Of a stretch of DNA of 49,349 nucleotides, positions 26,332-34,790 are shown one piece after another. Position 1 is the first letter of the stretch, and each line of letters starts with the position of its first letter. Source of the stretch: an uncultured Clostridium sp. (lineage in GTDB: Bacteria > Bacillota > Clostridia > TANB77 > CAG-508); NCBI GenBank assembly GCA_900555075.1, contig USJO01000005.1:1-49349 (forward strand), read 5' to 3'. Under the pieces are notes generated by a model, which worked only from the letters and a program-made list of their open reading frames with translations, was not told where the DNA came from and made no database searches. Position numbers and translations under genes: made by a program.

Positions 26332-27248
26332 TGGAACAAATAGACAAAAAATTATTAAAAGAAATATCTGATATTGATGGAGAGATTAAAGGTGCATATA
26401 ATATTCGAAAAAATGGTAAGGGAATAGAGCGAAAAGTAACAGAAAACATAAATATTGTAACAAAAACAGATAAACCAGGAATAGATATATATGTAAAGGA
26501 AAATACAAAATTTGAATTTGTTCATATACCAGTTATAATAACCGAAAGTGGTTTAAATGATGTAGTATATAATGATTTCTATATAGGTAAAAATGCAAAT
26601 GTAGTAATAATTGCAGGTTGTGGAATACACAATGACCACCATAAAAATTCACAACATGATGGAATTCACAGATTCTTTTTGGAAGAAGGAGCAAAAGTAA
26701 AATATATAGAAAAACATTATGGAGAAGGTTCTGGAGATGGAAAGAGAATATTAAACCCAGTAACAGAAGTATATCTAAAAGATGGAAGCAACCTAGAAAT
26801 GGAAACAGTTCAAATTAAAGGGGTTGATTCTACTGTAAGAACAACAAAGGGAGTACTAGAAAACAATACAAATTTATTAATTTCAGAAAAAATAATGACA
26901 CACGGTGTGCAAACAGCAAAAACAATATTTACTGTTGATTTAAACGGAGAAAACTCAAGTACAAAGGTAACGTCAAGGTCAGTAGCAACAGAAAAGTCAG
27001 TTCAACAATTTGAATCACATATAACAGGAAATACAAAATGCTTTGGGCATATTGAATGTGATGCAATAATAAAAGACGAGGCAAAAGTAATTGCTATTCC
27101 ATCAATAATTGCAAACAATGTAGAAGCAAATTTGGTACATGAAGCAACAATAGGAAAAATTGCAGGAGAGCAATTAATAAAATTAATGACATTAGGTTTA
27201 GACGAAAAAGAAGCCGAAAAAGAAATAATAAATGGATTTTTAAAATAG
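26331..27248 (+). CDS. sufB: SufB/SufD-family scaffold protein, short form
   Basis: SufBD-fold protein (305 aa) expected to form the Fe-S scaffold with SufC. It is much shorter than classical SufB (about 465 aa). The beta-helix core is visible with repeated hydrophobic strands, EKHYGEGSGDGKRI, and the C-terminal CFGHIECDAIIKD and HEATIGKIAGEQL motifs. The short length and the two-gene sufC-sufB arrangement resemble the minimal SmsCB-type system described from archaea and anaerobic bacteria. The assignment to that system is inference. Confidence 0.88.
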   Translation: MEQIDKKLLKEISDIDGEIKGAYNIRKNGKGIERKVTENINIVTKTDKPGIDIYVKENTKFEFVHIPVIITESGLNDVVYNDFYIGKNANVVIIAGCGIHNDHHKNSQHDGIHRFFLEEGAKVKYIEKHYGEGSGDGKRILNPVTEVYLKDGSNLEMETVQIKGVDSTVRTTKGVLENNTNLLISEKIMTHGVQTAKTIFTVDLNGENSSTKVTSRSVATEKSVQQFESHITGNTKCFGHIECDAIIKDEAKVIAIPSIIANNVEANLVHEATIGKIAGEQLIKLMTLGLDEKEAEKEIINGFLK

Positions 27249-27268
27249 AATTATATAAGGAGGGTAAA

Positions 27269-27945
27269 ATGACAAGAACAAAGTTAGATGATAGGGTTTT
27301 ACCTACTTACACAAAAAGTGAAGAAATATTTAATATGGTAACACATATAGTAGGAGCTCCACTAGGAATTGTTGCAATTGTATTAGGAGTAGTATTTTCA
27401 TCAATAAAGGGAAATGGATATGGAATAGCTTCAAGTATTGTTTATGGCTTAACTTTAACAACATTATATACAATGTCTAGTATATACCATGGTTTGAAGC
27501 CAAATCTTAAAGCAAAGAAGGTCTTTCAAATAATAGATCATTGTTCAATTTTCTTACTTATAGCAGGAACATATACACCATTTGCTTTATGCACACTAAG
27601 AGAATATAATGTAGCAACAGGTTGGACAATTTTTGGTATAGTATGGGGTCTTGCAATATTACGGTATAGTATTAAACTCAATAGATTTGAAAGAATTCAA
27701 AGTGTTTTCTATGATATGCTATTTAGTAATGGGGTGGTGCATTATATTTAGAATTAATGTAATAATAAACAGCCTTGGAACAGTAGGTTTTTCATTACTA
27801 CTTGCAGGTGGAATAGTTTATACCGTTGGAGCAATTTTTTATGGACTTGGTAAAAAGCGTAAATGGATGCATTCAATTTTTCACTTAGGTTGTGTAATTC
27901 GGAAGCTTGTTACAATTACTTTGTGTATTAATATATGTAGTATAA
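27269..27945 (+). CDS. Hemolysin III / PAQR-family membrane protein, two CGG +1 shifts
   Basis: Seven-helix membrane protein of the HlyIII/PAQR family; the bacterial function is unclear. The frames are 27269-27661, 27663-27899 and 27901-27945. Omitting C27662 and C27900 gives 224 aa, the usual size. Conserved features are SSIYHGL, DHCSIFLLIAGTYTPF and the last helix, which begins after the second shift as GSLLQLL. At both joins the glycine matches family-conserved positions (WGLAILGIV and VIGSLLQ). The second shift restores the last 14 residues. GGAGGGTA precedes the ATG. Confidence 0.9.
27662..27665 (+). other. +1 frameshift site CGGT in hlyIII (first)
   Basis: Codon context TTA-CGG-T. Skipping C27662 gives W-G-L-A-I-L-G-I-V-L. 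Without a shift translation stops at 27751. Confidence 0.9.
27900..27903 (+). other. +1 frameshift site CGGA in hlyIII (second)
   Basis: Codon context ATT-CGG-A. Skipping C27900 gives C-V-I-G-S-L-L-Q-L-L and a stop at 27943-27945. Otherwise a 39-residue unrelated tail is read into the terminator. Confidence 0.88.
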
Positions 27946-27971
27946 AAAAAGTCGCTAAACAGCGACTTTTT
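27944..27971. terminator. Bidirectional terminator between hlyIII and glyA
   Basis: AAAAAAAGTCGCT and AGCGACTTTTT flank an AAAC loop (27957-27960), with T-runs in both directions for the convergent genes. Confidence 0.93.
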
Positions 27972-27972
27972 A

Positions 27973-29205
27973 CTATTTATATAATGGATATTTTTTACAT
28001 AAAGCAGTTACTCTAGATTTTACTTCTTCTAAATTTTCTTCTCTTACTACCATATCTATTAAATCTGCAATTTCCTTCATATCTTCTTCTTTGAAACCAC
28101 GAGTTGTAACAGCAGGAGTTCCAATTCTTATACCACTTGTTATAGTAGGCTTTTCAGTATCAAAAGGAACAGCATTTTTATTAACCGTAATTCCAACATC
28201 ATCAAGTTTAGTTTCTAATTCTTTTCCCGTAATATGTTTATTTCGTAAATCAATTAGTATTAAATGATTATCAGTACCACCAGATACTAAATTAAAGTCT
28301 AATTTTAGTAATTCCTCCGCAAGAGTAGCAGCATTTTTTATAACTTGTTTTTGGTAAATCTTAAACTCTGGCTCTAAAGCTTCTTTAAAACATACTGCTT
28401 TTGCAGCAATTATATGCATAAGTGGGCCACCCTGTGTACCAGGAAATATTGCTTTATCAATAATCGCTCCATATTTCTCTCTACATAAGATTAAACCACC
28501 TCTAGGGCCTCTCAAAGTTTTATGTGTAGTACTTGTAACAACATCTGCATATTCTACAGGATTTGGATGGAGACCAGCAGCAACAAGACCTGCAATATGA
28601 GCCATATCTACCATAAAATATGCACCCACTTTATTTGCAATCTCCCTAAATCTCTTAAAATCTATAATTCTAGCATATGCACTTGCACCCGCTAAAATAA
28701 GCTTTGGCTTATGTTCTAATGCTAAACGTTCTACTTCGTTATAATCAATTTCTCCAGTTTTTTCACTTAAACCATAAGGAATAAAATTATATAATTTACC
28801 AGAAGCATTTACCTTGCTTCCATGTGTTAAGTGACCACCATGAGATAAATTCATACCTAAAACAGTGTCACCTGGCTTAAGTAAAGCTACATAAACAGCC
28901 ATATTGGATTGCGCACCAGAATGAGGTTGAACGTTTGCATATTCTGCATTAAACAATTTTTTCACTCTATCTCTTGCCAAATCCTCCACAACATCAACGT
29001 ACTCACAACCACCATAATATCTATGAGCAGGATATCCTTCGGCATATTTATTTGTCATATAACTACCCATAGCTTCCATTACGCTATTACTAACAAAGTT
29101 TTCAGAAGCAATTAGCTCTATTTTATTCCTTTGTCTGTTTAATTCTTTCATTATTGCATCATAAGTTTCAATATCCGTTTTCTTTAAATTCTCAAAACTA
29201 GGCAT
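27973..29205 (-). CDS. glyA: Serine hydroxymethyltransferase
   Basis: PLP enzyme (410 aa) that interconverts serine and glycine while loading tetrahydrofolate with one-carbon units. The PLP lysine is Lys229 in TSTTHKTLRGPRGG. The N-terminal IELIASENFVSNSVMEA and ANVQPHSGAQSN motifs and the C-terminal GIRIGTPAVTTRG are all conserved. The ATG at 29205 is preceded by AAAGGGTGG on the minus strand. It has its own promoter and converges on hlyIII. The reading frame is unbroken and contains no in-frame CGG. Confidence 0.97.
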   Translation of the reverse strand: MPSFENLKKTDIETYDAIMKELNRQRNKIELIASENFVSNSVMEAMGSYMTNKYAEGYPAHRYYGGCEYVDVVEDLARDRVKKLFNAEYANVQPHSGAQSNMAVYVALLKPGDTVLGMNLSHGGHLTHGSKVNASGKLYNFIPYGLSEKTGEIDYNEVERLALEHKPKLILAGASAYARIIDFKRFREIANKVGAYFMVDMAHIAGLVAAGLHPNPVEYADVVTSTTHKTLRGPRGGLILCREKYGAIIDKAIFPGTQGGPLMHIIAAKAVCFKEALEPEFKIYQKQVIKNAATLAEELLKLDFNLVSGGTDNHLILIDLRNKHITGKELETKLDDVGITVNKNAVPFDTEKPTITSGIRIGTPAVTTRGFKEEDMKEIADLIDMVVREENLEEVKSRVTALCKKYPLYK

Positions 29206-29234
29206 TTATATCAACCACCCTTTCATTTTGATTA

Positions 29235-29264
29235 ATTATATACTAAAAAAAGACAAGTTGTAAA
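29235..29264 (-). promoter_or_regulatory. Promoter of glyA
   Basis: On the minus strand TTTACA (29259-29264) and TATAAT (29235-29240) are separated by 18 bases. Confidence 0.7.
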
Positions 29265-29289
29265 GGTTTTTATGAGAAAAACTTCATAC

Positions 29290-29321
29290 AATAAAAAAAT
29301 AGTATAAAGTATTTTTTTATT
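29290..29321. other. AT-only perfect hairpin
   Basis: AATAAAAAAATA (29290-29301) and TATTTTTTTATT (29310-29321) are exact complements with an 8-base loop, in the divergent gap between glyA and the radical SAM gene. Low GC makes it a weak terminator candidate. Confidence 0.4.
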
Positions 29322-29387
29322 CCAAGAATAGGAATAATTACTGCAATTGAGAAATATGATGTACAAACTAGATTGGAGGAGATGAAA

Positions 29388-30644
29388 ATGGAAGATTTCT
29401 TATTTGATGGACTACCAGTTGTAAGGCACAAAGGAAAATATATAATATTTTCATATTATAGTGGCAAGATACTTGCAATTAATGAAGAGAAGTTTGATGA
29501 GGAAGAGGTAAAAAAAATTTTAAAAGAACAAAATATGTTAGGAACACCTAAGAGTTGCCCTGGGGACTATAGCAATTACGTGGAACTCGTAATATCACTT
29601 ACAAACAACTGCAATTTAAGATGTAAATATTGTTTTGTAGGAGAAAAAAATTTTTGTAAAAAAATAATAACAAAGGAAAATATAGATCAAGCCCTAATAT
29701 CTGTTGGAGAACTTGCAAGAACAAAAAACAAGAAAGAAATATTTATAACCTTCTTCGGAGGAGAACCAACTCTATATCCAGATTTAATAAAATATTCAAT
29801 GGAAAAAGCAAAAGAAATATTAAAAAACTATAAAGTTTCATTTGGAATAACAAGCAATGGTGTATTTAATGAGGAAGTAAAAAATATGCTAGTAGAAAAC
29901 AACTTCACAGTAACTATATCAATGGATGGATTACCAAAATTTCAAGACAAGCAGAGAGTAACTGTAACAAATGAAGGTACATCAAATATAATAGAACAAA
30001 CAATAAATGACTTGGTCTTAAAAGGTTTAACACCAATAATTAGAATGACAATAACAAGACCTATGATATTTGAATTTAAAGAAACAATTGATTACCTGGC
30101 TGATTTAGGAGTAAAGATAATACACTTCGAACCAATGACAATGGGAGGAAGAGCAAAAGAAAATGAAGATGTTTTGGAGAGACCAAACCCAGAAGAATAT
30201 GCCGAAAAACTAGTAGAGGCAGTAGATTATGCAAAAGAAAAAGGAGTATCAATAATAACTTCAACGGTAATGAATGCATTATCACCTTCATATATGTTCT
30301 GTGATGGTATAGGAAAAAACAAGTTAGCAGTCACATATGATGGCGTATTTTCTGCTTGCTTAGGAGTCCAAAACAAAGAGCATCCTTTAGCAAATAAGTT
30401 TATAGTAGAAGATACAAACATAGATAGCTGGCTAAATGCAAAATTTGATTCATATGTAGATGATAAAGCCAAAAACACAAAGTGTGAAAACTGTTTTGCG
30501 AAATACATATGTGCTGGAGGTTGTCCATCAAGAAACTTAAATTCAACAGGTGATTTCGAAAAAATAGATGATATGCAATGTATACCAACTAAAGTATTGT
30601 TACGTAAATATATAATAGACTTATACGAAAATTCGGTGGGATAG
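29388..30644 (+). CDS. Radical SAM/SPASM peptide-maturase-like enzyme
   Basis: Radical SAM enzyme of 418 aa. The 4Fe-4S/SAM motif is Cys75, Cys79 and Cys82 in CNLRCKYCF. A GGEPTL motif follows. The C-terminal SPASM domain has Cys366, Cys369, Cys375, Cys379 and Cys398 for auxiliary clusters (KCENCFAKYICAGGC). The N-terminal 70 residues could be a peptide-recognition domain. The preferred start is ATG 29388, 6-7 bases after GGAGGAG (29375-29381); TTG 29373 and ATG 29382 are less well spaced. The 33-codon gene 31 bases downstream is a likely substrate. The reaction type (thioether, C-C link or other) cannot be deduced. Confidence 0.88.
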   Translation: MEDFLFDGLPVVRHKGKYIIFSYYSGKILAINEEKFDEEEVKKILKEQNMLGTPKSCPGDYSNYVELVISLTNNCNLRCKYCFVGEKNFCKKIITKENIDQALISVGELARTKNKKEIFITFFGGEPTLYPDLIKYSMEKAKEILKNYKVSFGITSNGVFNEEVKNMLVENNFTVTISMDGLPKFQDKQRVTVTNEGTSNIIEQTINDLVLKGLTPIIRMTITRPMIFEFKETIDYLADLGVKIIHFEPMTMGGRAKENEDVLERPNPEEYAEKLVEAVDYAKEKGVSIITSTVMNALSPSYMFCDGIGKNKLAVTYDGVFSACLGVQNKEHPLANKFIVEDTNIDSWLNAKFDSYVDDKAKNTKCENCFAKYICAGGCPSRNLNSTGDFEKIDDMQCIPTKVLLRKYIIDLYENSVG

Positions 30645-30675
30645 TAAGAAAATTTCATGAAAGGGGGTGAAACAT

Positions 30676-30777
30676 ATGGAAATTAAAGAAATAAAGATAG
30701 ACAATGGGCTACTTGTAAAAAACATAGAAAGATTTTCAGAAGACAAGAAATCAGTAAAACGTACTTGCCCAGATTAA
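30676..30777 (+). CDS. Candidate RiPP precursor peptide (33 aa)
   Basis: A short gene with a very strong ribosome site (AAGGGGGTGA). The peptide starts MEIKEIKIDNGLLVKN, a charged leader-like stretch, and ends KSVKRTCPD with its only cysteine three residues from the C-terminus. It follows a radical SAM/SPASM enzyme by 31 bases and precedes a strong terminator, so the pair forms one transcription unit. Size, context and a C-terminal Cys fit a ribosomally made, modified peptide. No known family is recognised, and the core region is a guess. Confidence 0.7.
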   Translation: MEIKEIKIDNGLLVKNIERFSEDKKSVKRTCPD

Positions 30778-30786
30778 ACAAAAAAA

Positions 30787-30826
30787 TTAAGGAGGACTAC
30801 TTTTAGCCTCCTTAAAAATTTTTTTA
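30787..30826 (+). terminator. Terminator of the radical SAM/peptide unit
   Basis: TTAAGGAGG (30787-30795) pairs with CCTCCTTAA (30807-30815), followed by a T-rich run. Confidence 0.88.
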
Positions 30827-30865
30827 TTTATCTCCCACACATCGACAAACTTTGCAAAAAAAGGG

Positions 30866-30874
30866 TGGTATAAT
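30866..30874 (+). promoter_or_regulatory. Extended -10 promoter of proS
   Basis: TGGTATAAT is a perfect extended -10 (TGnTATAAT). No good -35 lies 17 bases upstream. The leader to the proS ATG is about 45 bases and shows no T-box elements. Confidence 0.5.
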
Positions 30875-30926
30875 AATAAGCTATGTAAGGGTAAGTATTT
30901 GTTTATCCATAATAAGGAGGTAAAAG

Positions 30927-32232
30927 ATGAGATTATCTAAATCAGGTTTAGGAAAGACAAGGTTAAAAAATGTAGACAATATGTTTCCAGTTCAAGATAT
31001 TTTAGAACAATCAGGTCAGATTGTACAATATGGAACAGGAATATATGGCTACAACAATGTACCACTGAAATTAAAACAAAAAATTGAAAGCATAATAAGA
31101 GAAGAATTAGAAAGATGTGGATGTGTTGAGGTTGAACTACCCATTTTGCAACCAAGAAAAATATGGGAAGATTCAGGAAGATGGAACAAATATGTTGAAA
31201 CTGGAACAATGCTTACAGTAAATACAGAAAAAGGAGAATATTGCTTAGCACCAACAGCAGAAGAGGCAGTTGTTGAATTTGCTAAAAAAAAGATAAAATC
31301 ACATAAAGACTTGCCAACAATATTTTATCAAATAGGAGAAAAACATAGAAATGAAATAAGAACAAGAGGCTTTTTATTAAGAGGAAAAAGCTTTCCAATG
31401 ATGGATGCTTACAGCTTTAATAAAGACGAGCAGAGTTTAATTGAATCATATGATAAAGTAAAACAAGCATATATTAATATATTTAAAAGGTTAGGATTGC
31501 CTACAATACCAGTAGTTGCAGATAATGGTGCAATAGGTGGAAAAAAATCTGAGGAATTTATGGTATTATCAGATATTGGGGAAGATACTGTTCTTTATGA
31601 TGAAAAAACAGGAACTGCATTAAATACTGAAATATTAGAAAAAGAGAACTACAAGCAATACTTAAAAGACGAATATGAAATAGATGATATAAGTACATTA
31701 AAACCACGAAAAGCAGTAGAACTAGGACACATATTTCAGCTAGGGAAAAGCTATTCAGAAACTATGAAGGCAAATTATATGGACTCAGATGGAAAAGAAA
31801 AACCCTTTTATATGGGCTGTTATGGAATAGGAGTAAGTAGAACCCTAGCAACAATATATGAAAAAAGTATTGTAAAAGATAAAGACGGAAAACCATTACG
31901 GAGTTTCACTTCCATGCAATTTAGCACCATATTTTATACAAATAATATCAAAAGCAGACAAGTCACAAGAAGCAGAAAATCTTTATAAACAACTAACAGA
32001 CAAAGGAGTATGTGCAATAATAGATGACAGAAAAGAAATAACAATGGGAAGTAGGATGAAAGATGCATTACTTCTAGGAACGCCATATTTAGCCATATTT
32101 GGAGACAGAGCAAAAAGAGGAGAAGTGGAAATAGAAAGCACAAGAACAGGACAAAGAATAGTAATACCAGTACAAGATATTTTAGCAGTAGGCAACAAAA
32201 AATGTATTGAATTTGAAAGCGAAACAAGATAA
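30927..32232 (+). CDS. proS: Prolyl-tRNA synthetase, short form without editing insert, one CGG +1 shift
   Basis: Class II synthetase that charges tRNA-Pro. The N-terminus (MRLSKSGLGKT) and the motif 1 region resemble bacterial-type ProS. Motif 2 is in GEKHRNEIRTRGFLLRGK and motif 3 is CYGIGVSRTLA. The frames are 30927-31898 and 31900-32232. Omitting C31899 gives 434 aa, with the anticodon-binding domain (LAPYFIQIISKAD) after the join. The length is that of bacterial ProS lacking the INS editing domain. Without the shift the protein ends at 31988 and loses nearly all of the anticodon-binding domain. Because every protein needs tRNA-Pro, this shift must work efficiently unless another proS exists. 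Confidence 0.94.
31899..31902 (+). other. +1 frameshift site CGGA in proS
   Basis: Codon context TTA-CGG-A. Skipping C31899 gives G-K-P-L-G-V-S-L-P-C-N-L-A-P-Y, leading into the anticodon-binding domain. Confidence 0.92.
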
Positions 32233-32250
32233 TTAAAAATCAGAAACAGA

Positions 32251-32272
32251 AAAAGAGCATTTTCGCTCTTTT
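32251..32272 (+). terminator. Rho-independent terminator of proS
   Basis: AAAAGAGC (32251-32258) pairs with GCTCTTTT (32265-32272), followed by CTATTT. Confidence 0.85.
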
Positions 32273-32340
32273 CTATTTACAAAAAATAAAAAATATGATA
32301 AAACTACAAGTGAAAAATGTATAAAAGGAGAGAAAGTATT

Positions 32341-33168
32341 TTGAAAATTAAAGATATAAATGAATTACAAACTTATGCAAATAAAATAAGACAAGGAGTT
32401 ATTGAAGCAGTTTATAGCGCCAAATCAGGGCATCCAGGTGGTTCATTATCAATAGCAGAAATACTTGCAGTACTATATTTCAATCAAATGAATATTGATG
32501 AAAAAAATCCAAAAGCTAAAGGTCGTGATAGATTAGTTCTTTCTAAGGGACATACAGCTCCAGCACTATATAGTACATTAGCATTAAGAGGTTTTTTTGA
32601 TATAAACGAACTAAAAACACTTAGAAATATAAATAGTAAATTACAAGGTCATCCAGATATGAAAAATATTCCAGGTGTAGATGCTTCAACAGGCTCACTA
32701 GGACAAGGCTTATCAATTGCAAATGGAATGGCACTTGCTTCAAAAATGGATAGTGAAGGAGTAAGAGTATATTGTATTTGTGGAGATGGAGAAATTGAGG
32801 AGGGACAAATATGGGAGGCTGCAATGACATCATCTCATTATAAGCTAGATAATTTATGCTTAATAGTTGATAACAATAATTTGCAAATTGATGGGGCAGT
32901 TAGTGATGTTATGAACATTTACCCAATTGATGAAAAATTCAAAAGTTTTGGGTTTGAAGTAATAAATGTAGATGGGCATAACATTCCAGAACTTATTTCA
33001 GCTTTTGAACAAGCCAAAAAAGTTAAAGGAAAACCAACAGTAATTATAGCAAACACAATAAAAGGAAAAGGTGTATCTTTTATGGAAAATGAGGCAGGCT
33101 GGCATGGAAAAGCACCAAATGAAGAAGAATATAAACAAGCAATGAAAGAATTAGGAGGTGCTGTATAA
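32341..33168 (+). CDS. Transketolase, N-terminal (TPP-binding) subunit
   Basis: Alpha half of a split transketolase (275 aa) that transfers two-carbon ketol units in the pentose phosphate pathway. TPP/Mg sequence GDGEIEEGQIWEA followed by NNLQIDG is clear, as are SGHPGGSLS and SKGHTAPALY. TTG 32341 is preferred: AAAAGGAGAG lies 10 bases upstream. The in-frame ATG 32317 lies before that ribosome site and has none of its own. The stop overlaps the start of the C-half gene (TAATG), so the two subunits are made in step. Confidence 0.93.
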   Translation: MKIKDINELQTYANKIRQGVIEAVYSAKSGHPGGSLSIAEILAVLYFNQMNIDEKNPKAKGRDRLVLSKGHTAPALYSTLALRGFFDINELKTLRNINSKLQGHPDMKNIPGVDASTGSLGQGLSIANGMALASKMDSEGVRVYCICGDGEIEEGQIWEAAMTSSHYKLDNLCLIVDNNNLQIDGAVSDVMNIYPIDEKFKSFGFEVINVDGHNIPELISAFEQAKKVKGKPTVIIANTIKGKGVSFMENEAGWHGKAPNEEEYKQAMKELGGAV

Positions 33169-34101
33169 TGGACGAAACAAGAAAAATTGCAACACGCCAA
33201 AGTTATGGAGAAGCTTTAGCAGAGCTTGGAGAGAAAAATGAAAATGTAGTAGTTTTTGATAGCGACTTATCAGGAGCAACAAAGACATCAATTTTTGCAA
33301 AACAATTTCCAGAAAGATTTTTTGATATGGGAATAGCAGAACAAGATATGATGAGTACAGCTGCAGGTATGTCTACATTTGGAAAAATACCTTATGTAAG
33401 CACATTTGCTATGTTTGCTGCTCGGCAGAGCATATGACCAAATAAGAAATAGTATATGCTATCCAAAGCTAAATGTAAAAATATGTGCAACACATAGTGG
33501 AGTAACAGTAGGAGAAGATGGAGCAACACACCAAATGTTAGAAGATTTAGGATTAATGAGAGGACTGCCAAATATGAAAGTAATGTGTACATCAGATGAT
33601 ACAGAAACAAGATGGGCAATAGAAGAAATTTCAAAATTTGAGGGGCCAGTATATTTAAGATTATGCAGATTAGCAACACCTGTAATATATGGAGAAAACC
33701 AAAAATTCGAAATAGGAAAAGGTATACAAATAGGAGATGGGCAAGATGCAACAGTATTTGCAACAGGAGTAGTTGTATCAGAGGCAATAAAAGCAAAGGA
33801 AGAATTAGAAAAACAAGGAATAAATATAAGAGTAGTAGATATTCATACAATAAAACCAATAGATAGAGAAGTAATTATAAAATGTGCAAAAGAAACTAAA
33901 AAATTAATCTCAATTGAAGACCATAGTGTTATAAATGGTTTGGGCACAGCAATTGCAGACGTTTTAATAGAAGAATATCCAACAAAATTAATAAAGATGG
34001 GAATAAAAGATGAATTTGGAAGGTCTGGAAAAGCAATAGAATTATTAGAACATTATAAACTAACATCAAAAGACATAATAAATTGCGTAATAAATAAGTA
34101 A
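33168..34101 (+). CDS. Transketolase, C-terminal subunit, one CGG +1 shift
   Basis: Beta half of the split transketolase, with the pyrimidine-binding and C-terminal domains. The frames are 33168-33422 and 33424-34101. Omitting C33423 gives 310 aa, the normal size. The join restores FAAGRAYDQIRNSICYP, where the glycine of GRA is conserved in the family. The zero frame stops after four more codons (33435), so nothing useful is made without the shift. Other motifs are FDMGIAEQDMMSTAAG and the HSGVTVGEDGATHQ histidine loop. It is the partner of the preceding gene. Confidence 0.95.
33423..33426 (+). other. +1 frameshift site CGGC in the transketolase C-half
   Basis: Codon context GCT-CGG-C. Skipping C33423 gives M-F-A-A-G-R-A-Y-D-Q, a conserved transketolase stretch. 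The zero-frame TGA follows at 33433-33435. Confidence 0.95.
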
Positions 34102-34176
34102 ATAAAATCATGGCGAATTGCAAGTTAGACACAATGAAATTATGGAAAAAGACACTTCGTATAGGGAGGAAAATAT

Positions 34177-34587
34177 ATGAATAAAAGAGGAATTACTTTA
34201 ATTTCGCTTATTATAACAGTAATAATTCTACTAATATTAATGGGAATTTCAATGGATTTAATTATTAATAAAAAAATATTTAGTTCAGCACAAGAAGTTG
34301 TAAACAAAAGTGAAAAACAAATGGATACACATCAAGAGGTAACAGAAGAAGCAAGAAACACTATAAAACCACTAGATATACCTACAGGATATGCAATAAC
34401 TTTTAAGGTGGATACAACAGTATTCTTAATCAAAAGAGGAATGAGAGAAGTAAAATTTCCACTTAAAGAACCAACAACATCATCACAAGTACTTGAAGGC
34501 TGGTATTATGATGAGGAATTTACATACAGAGCTGAGGAAGGAGAAAAACTAACTCAGGATATAACACTATATGCAAAGATGATATAA
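34177..34587 (+). CDS. Pilin-like N-terminus fused to an InlB-type repeat
   Basis: A 136-aa exported protein. The N-terminus RGITLISLIITVIILLILMG resembles a type IV pilin/pseudopilin helix with the processing site after Gly, although Glu5 of true pilins is not present. The C-terminal half (GWYYDEEFTYRAEEGEKL) resembles the Listeria-Bacteroides InlB B-repeat found on surface proteins. The assembly system is not in the window. GGGAGGAAA precedes the ATG. The function is unknown. Confidence 0.7.
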   Translation: MNKRGITLISLIITVIILLILMGISMDLIINKKIFSSAQEVVNKSEKQMDTHQEVTEEARNTIKPLDIPTGYAITFKVDTTVFLIKRGMREVKFPLKEPTTSSQVLEGWYYDEEFTYRAEEGEKLTQDITLYAKMI

Positions 34588-34619
34588 ATATTTAATATTT
34601 AAACTAAAGCAAAAGATTG

Positions 34620-34666
34620 CAAGGGTAGAGGCTTAGAAAATATGACTATAAAAGCCTTTACCTTTG
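34620..34666 (+). terminator. Long hairpin after the pilin-like gene
   Basis: CAAGGGTAGAGGCTT (34620-34634) pairs fully with AAGCCTTTACCTTTG (34652-34666), allowing two G-U pairs, with a 17-base loop. Only a short T-rich stretch follows, so it is a terminator or a stable mRNA end. Confidence 0.6.
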
Positions 34667-34735
34667 TTTATAAAACAACAAAATATTACAATTATATTAC
34701 ATTTTAAAAAAAATTATATTTTTTATTGCAATTTT

Positions 34736-34764
34736 AATAATTTATTATTATAATAAAAGAGTAA
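34736..34764 (+). promoter_or_regulatory. Sigma-A-type promoter of ftsEX
   Basis: TTGCAA (34736-34741) and TATAAT (34759-34764) with a 17-base spacer, ending 26 bases before the ftsE ATG. Confidence 0.8.
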
Positions 34765-34790
34765 AATAACATAAAAAATGAGGGAAGAAA

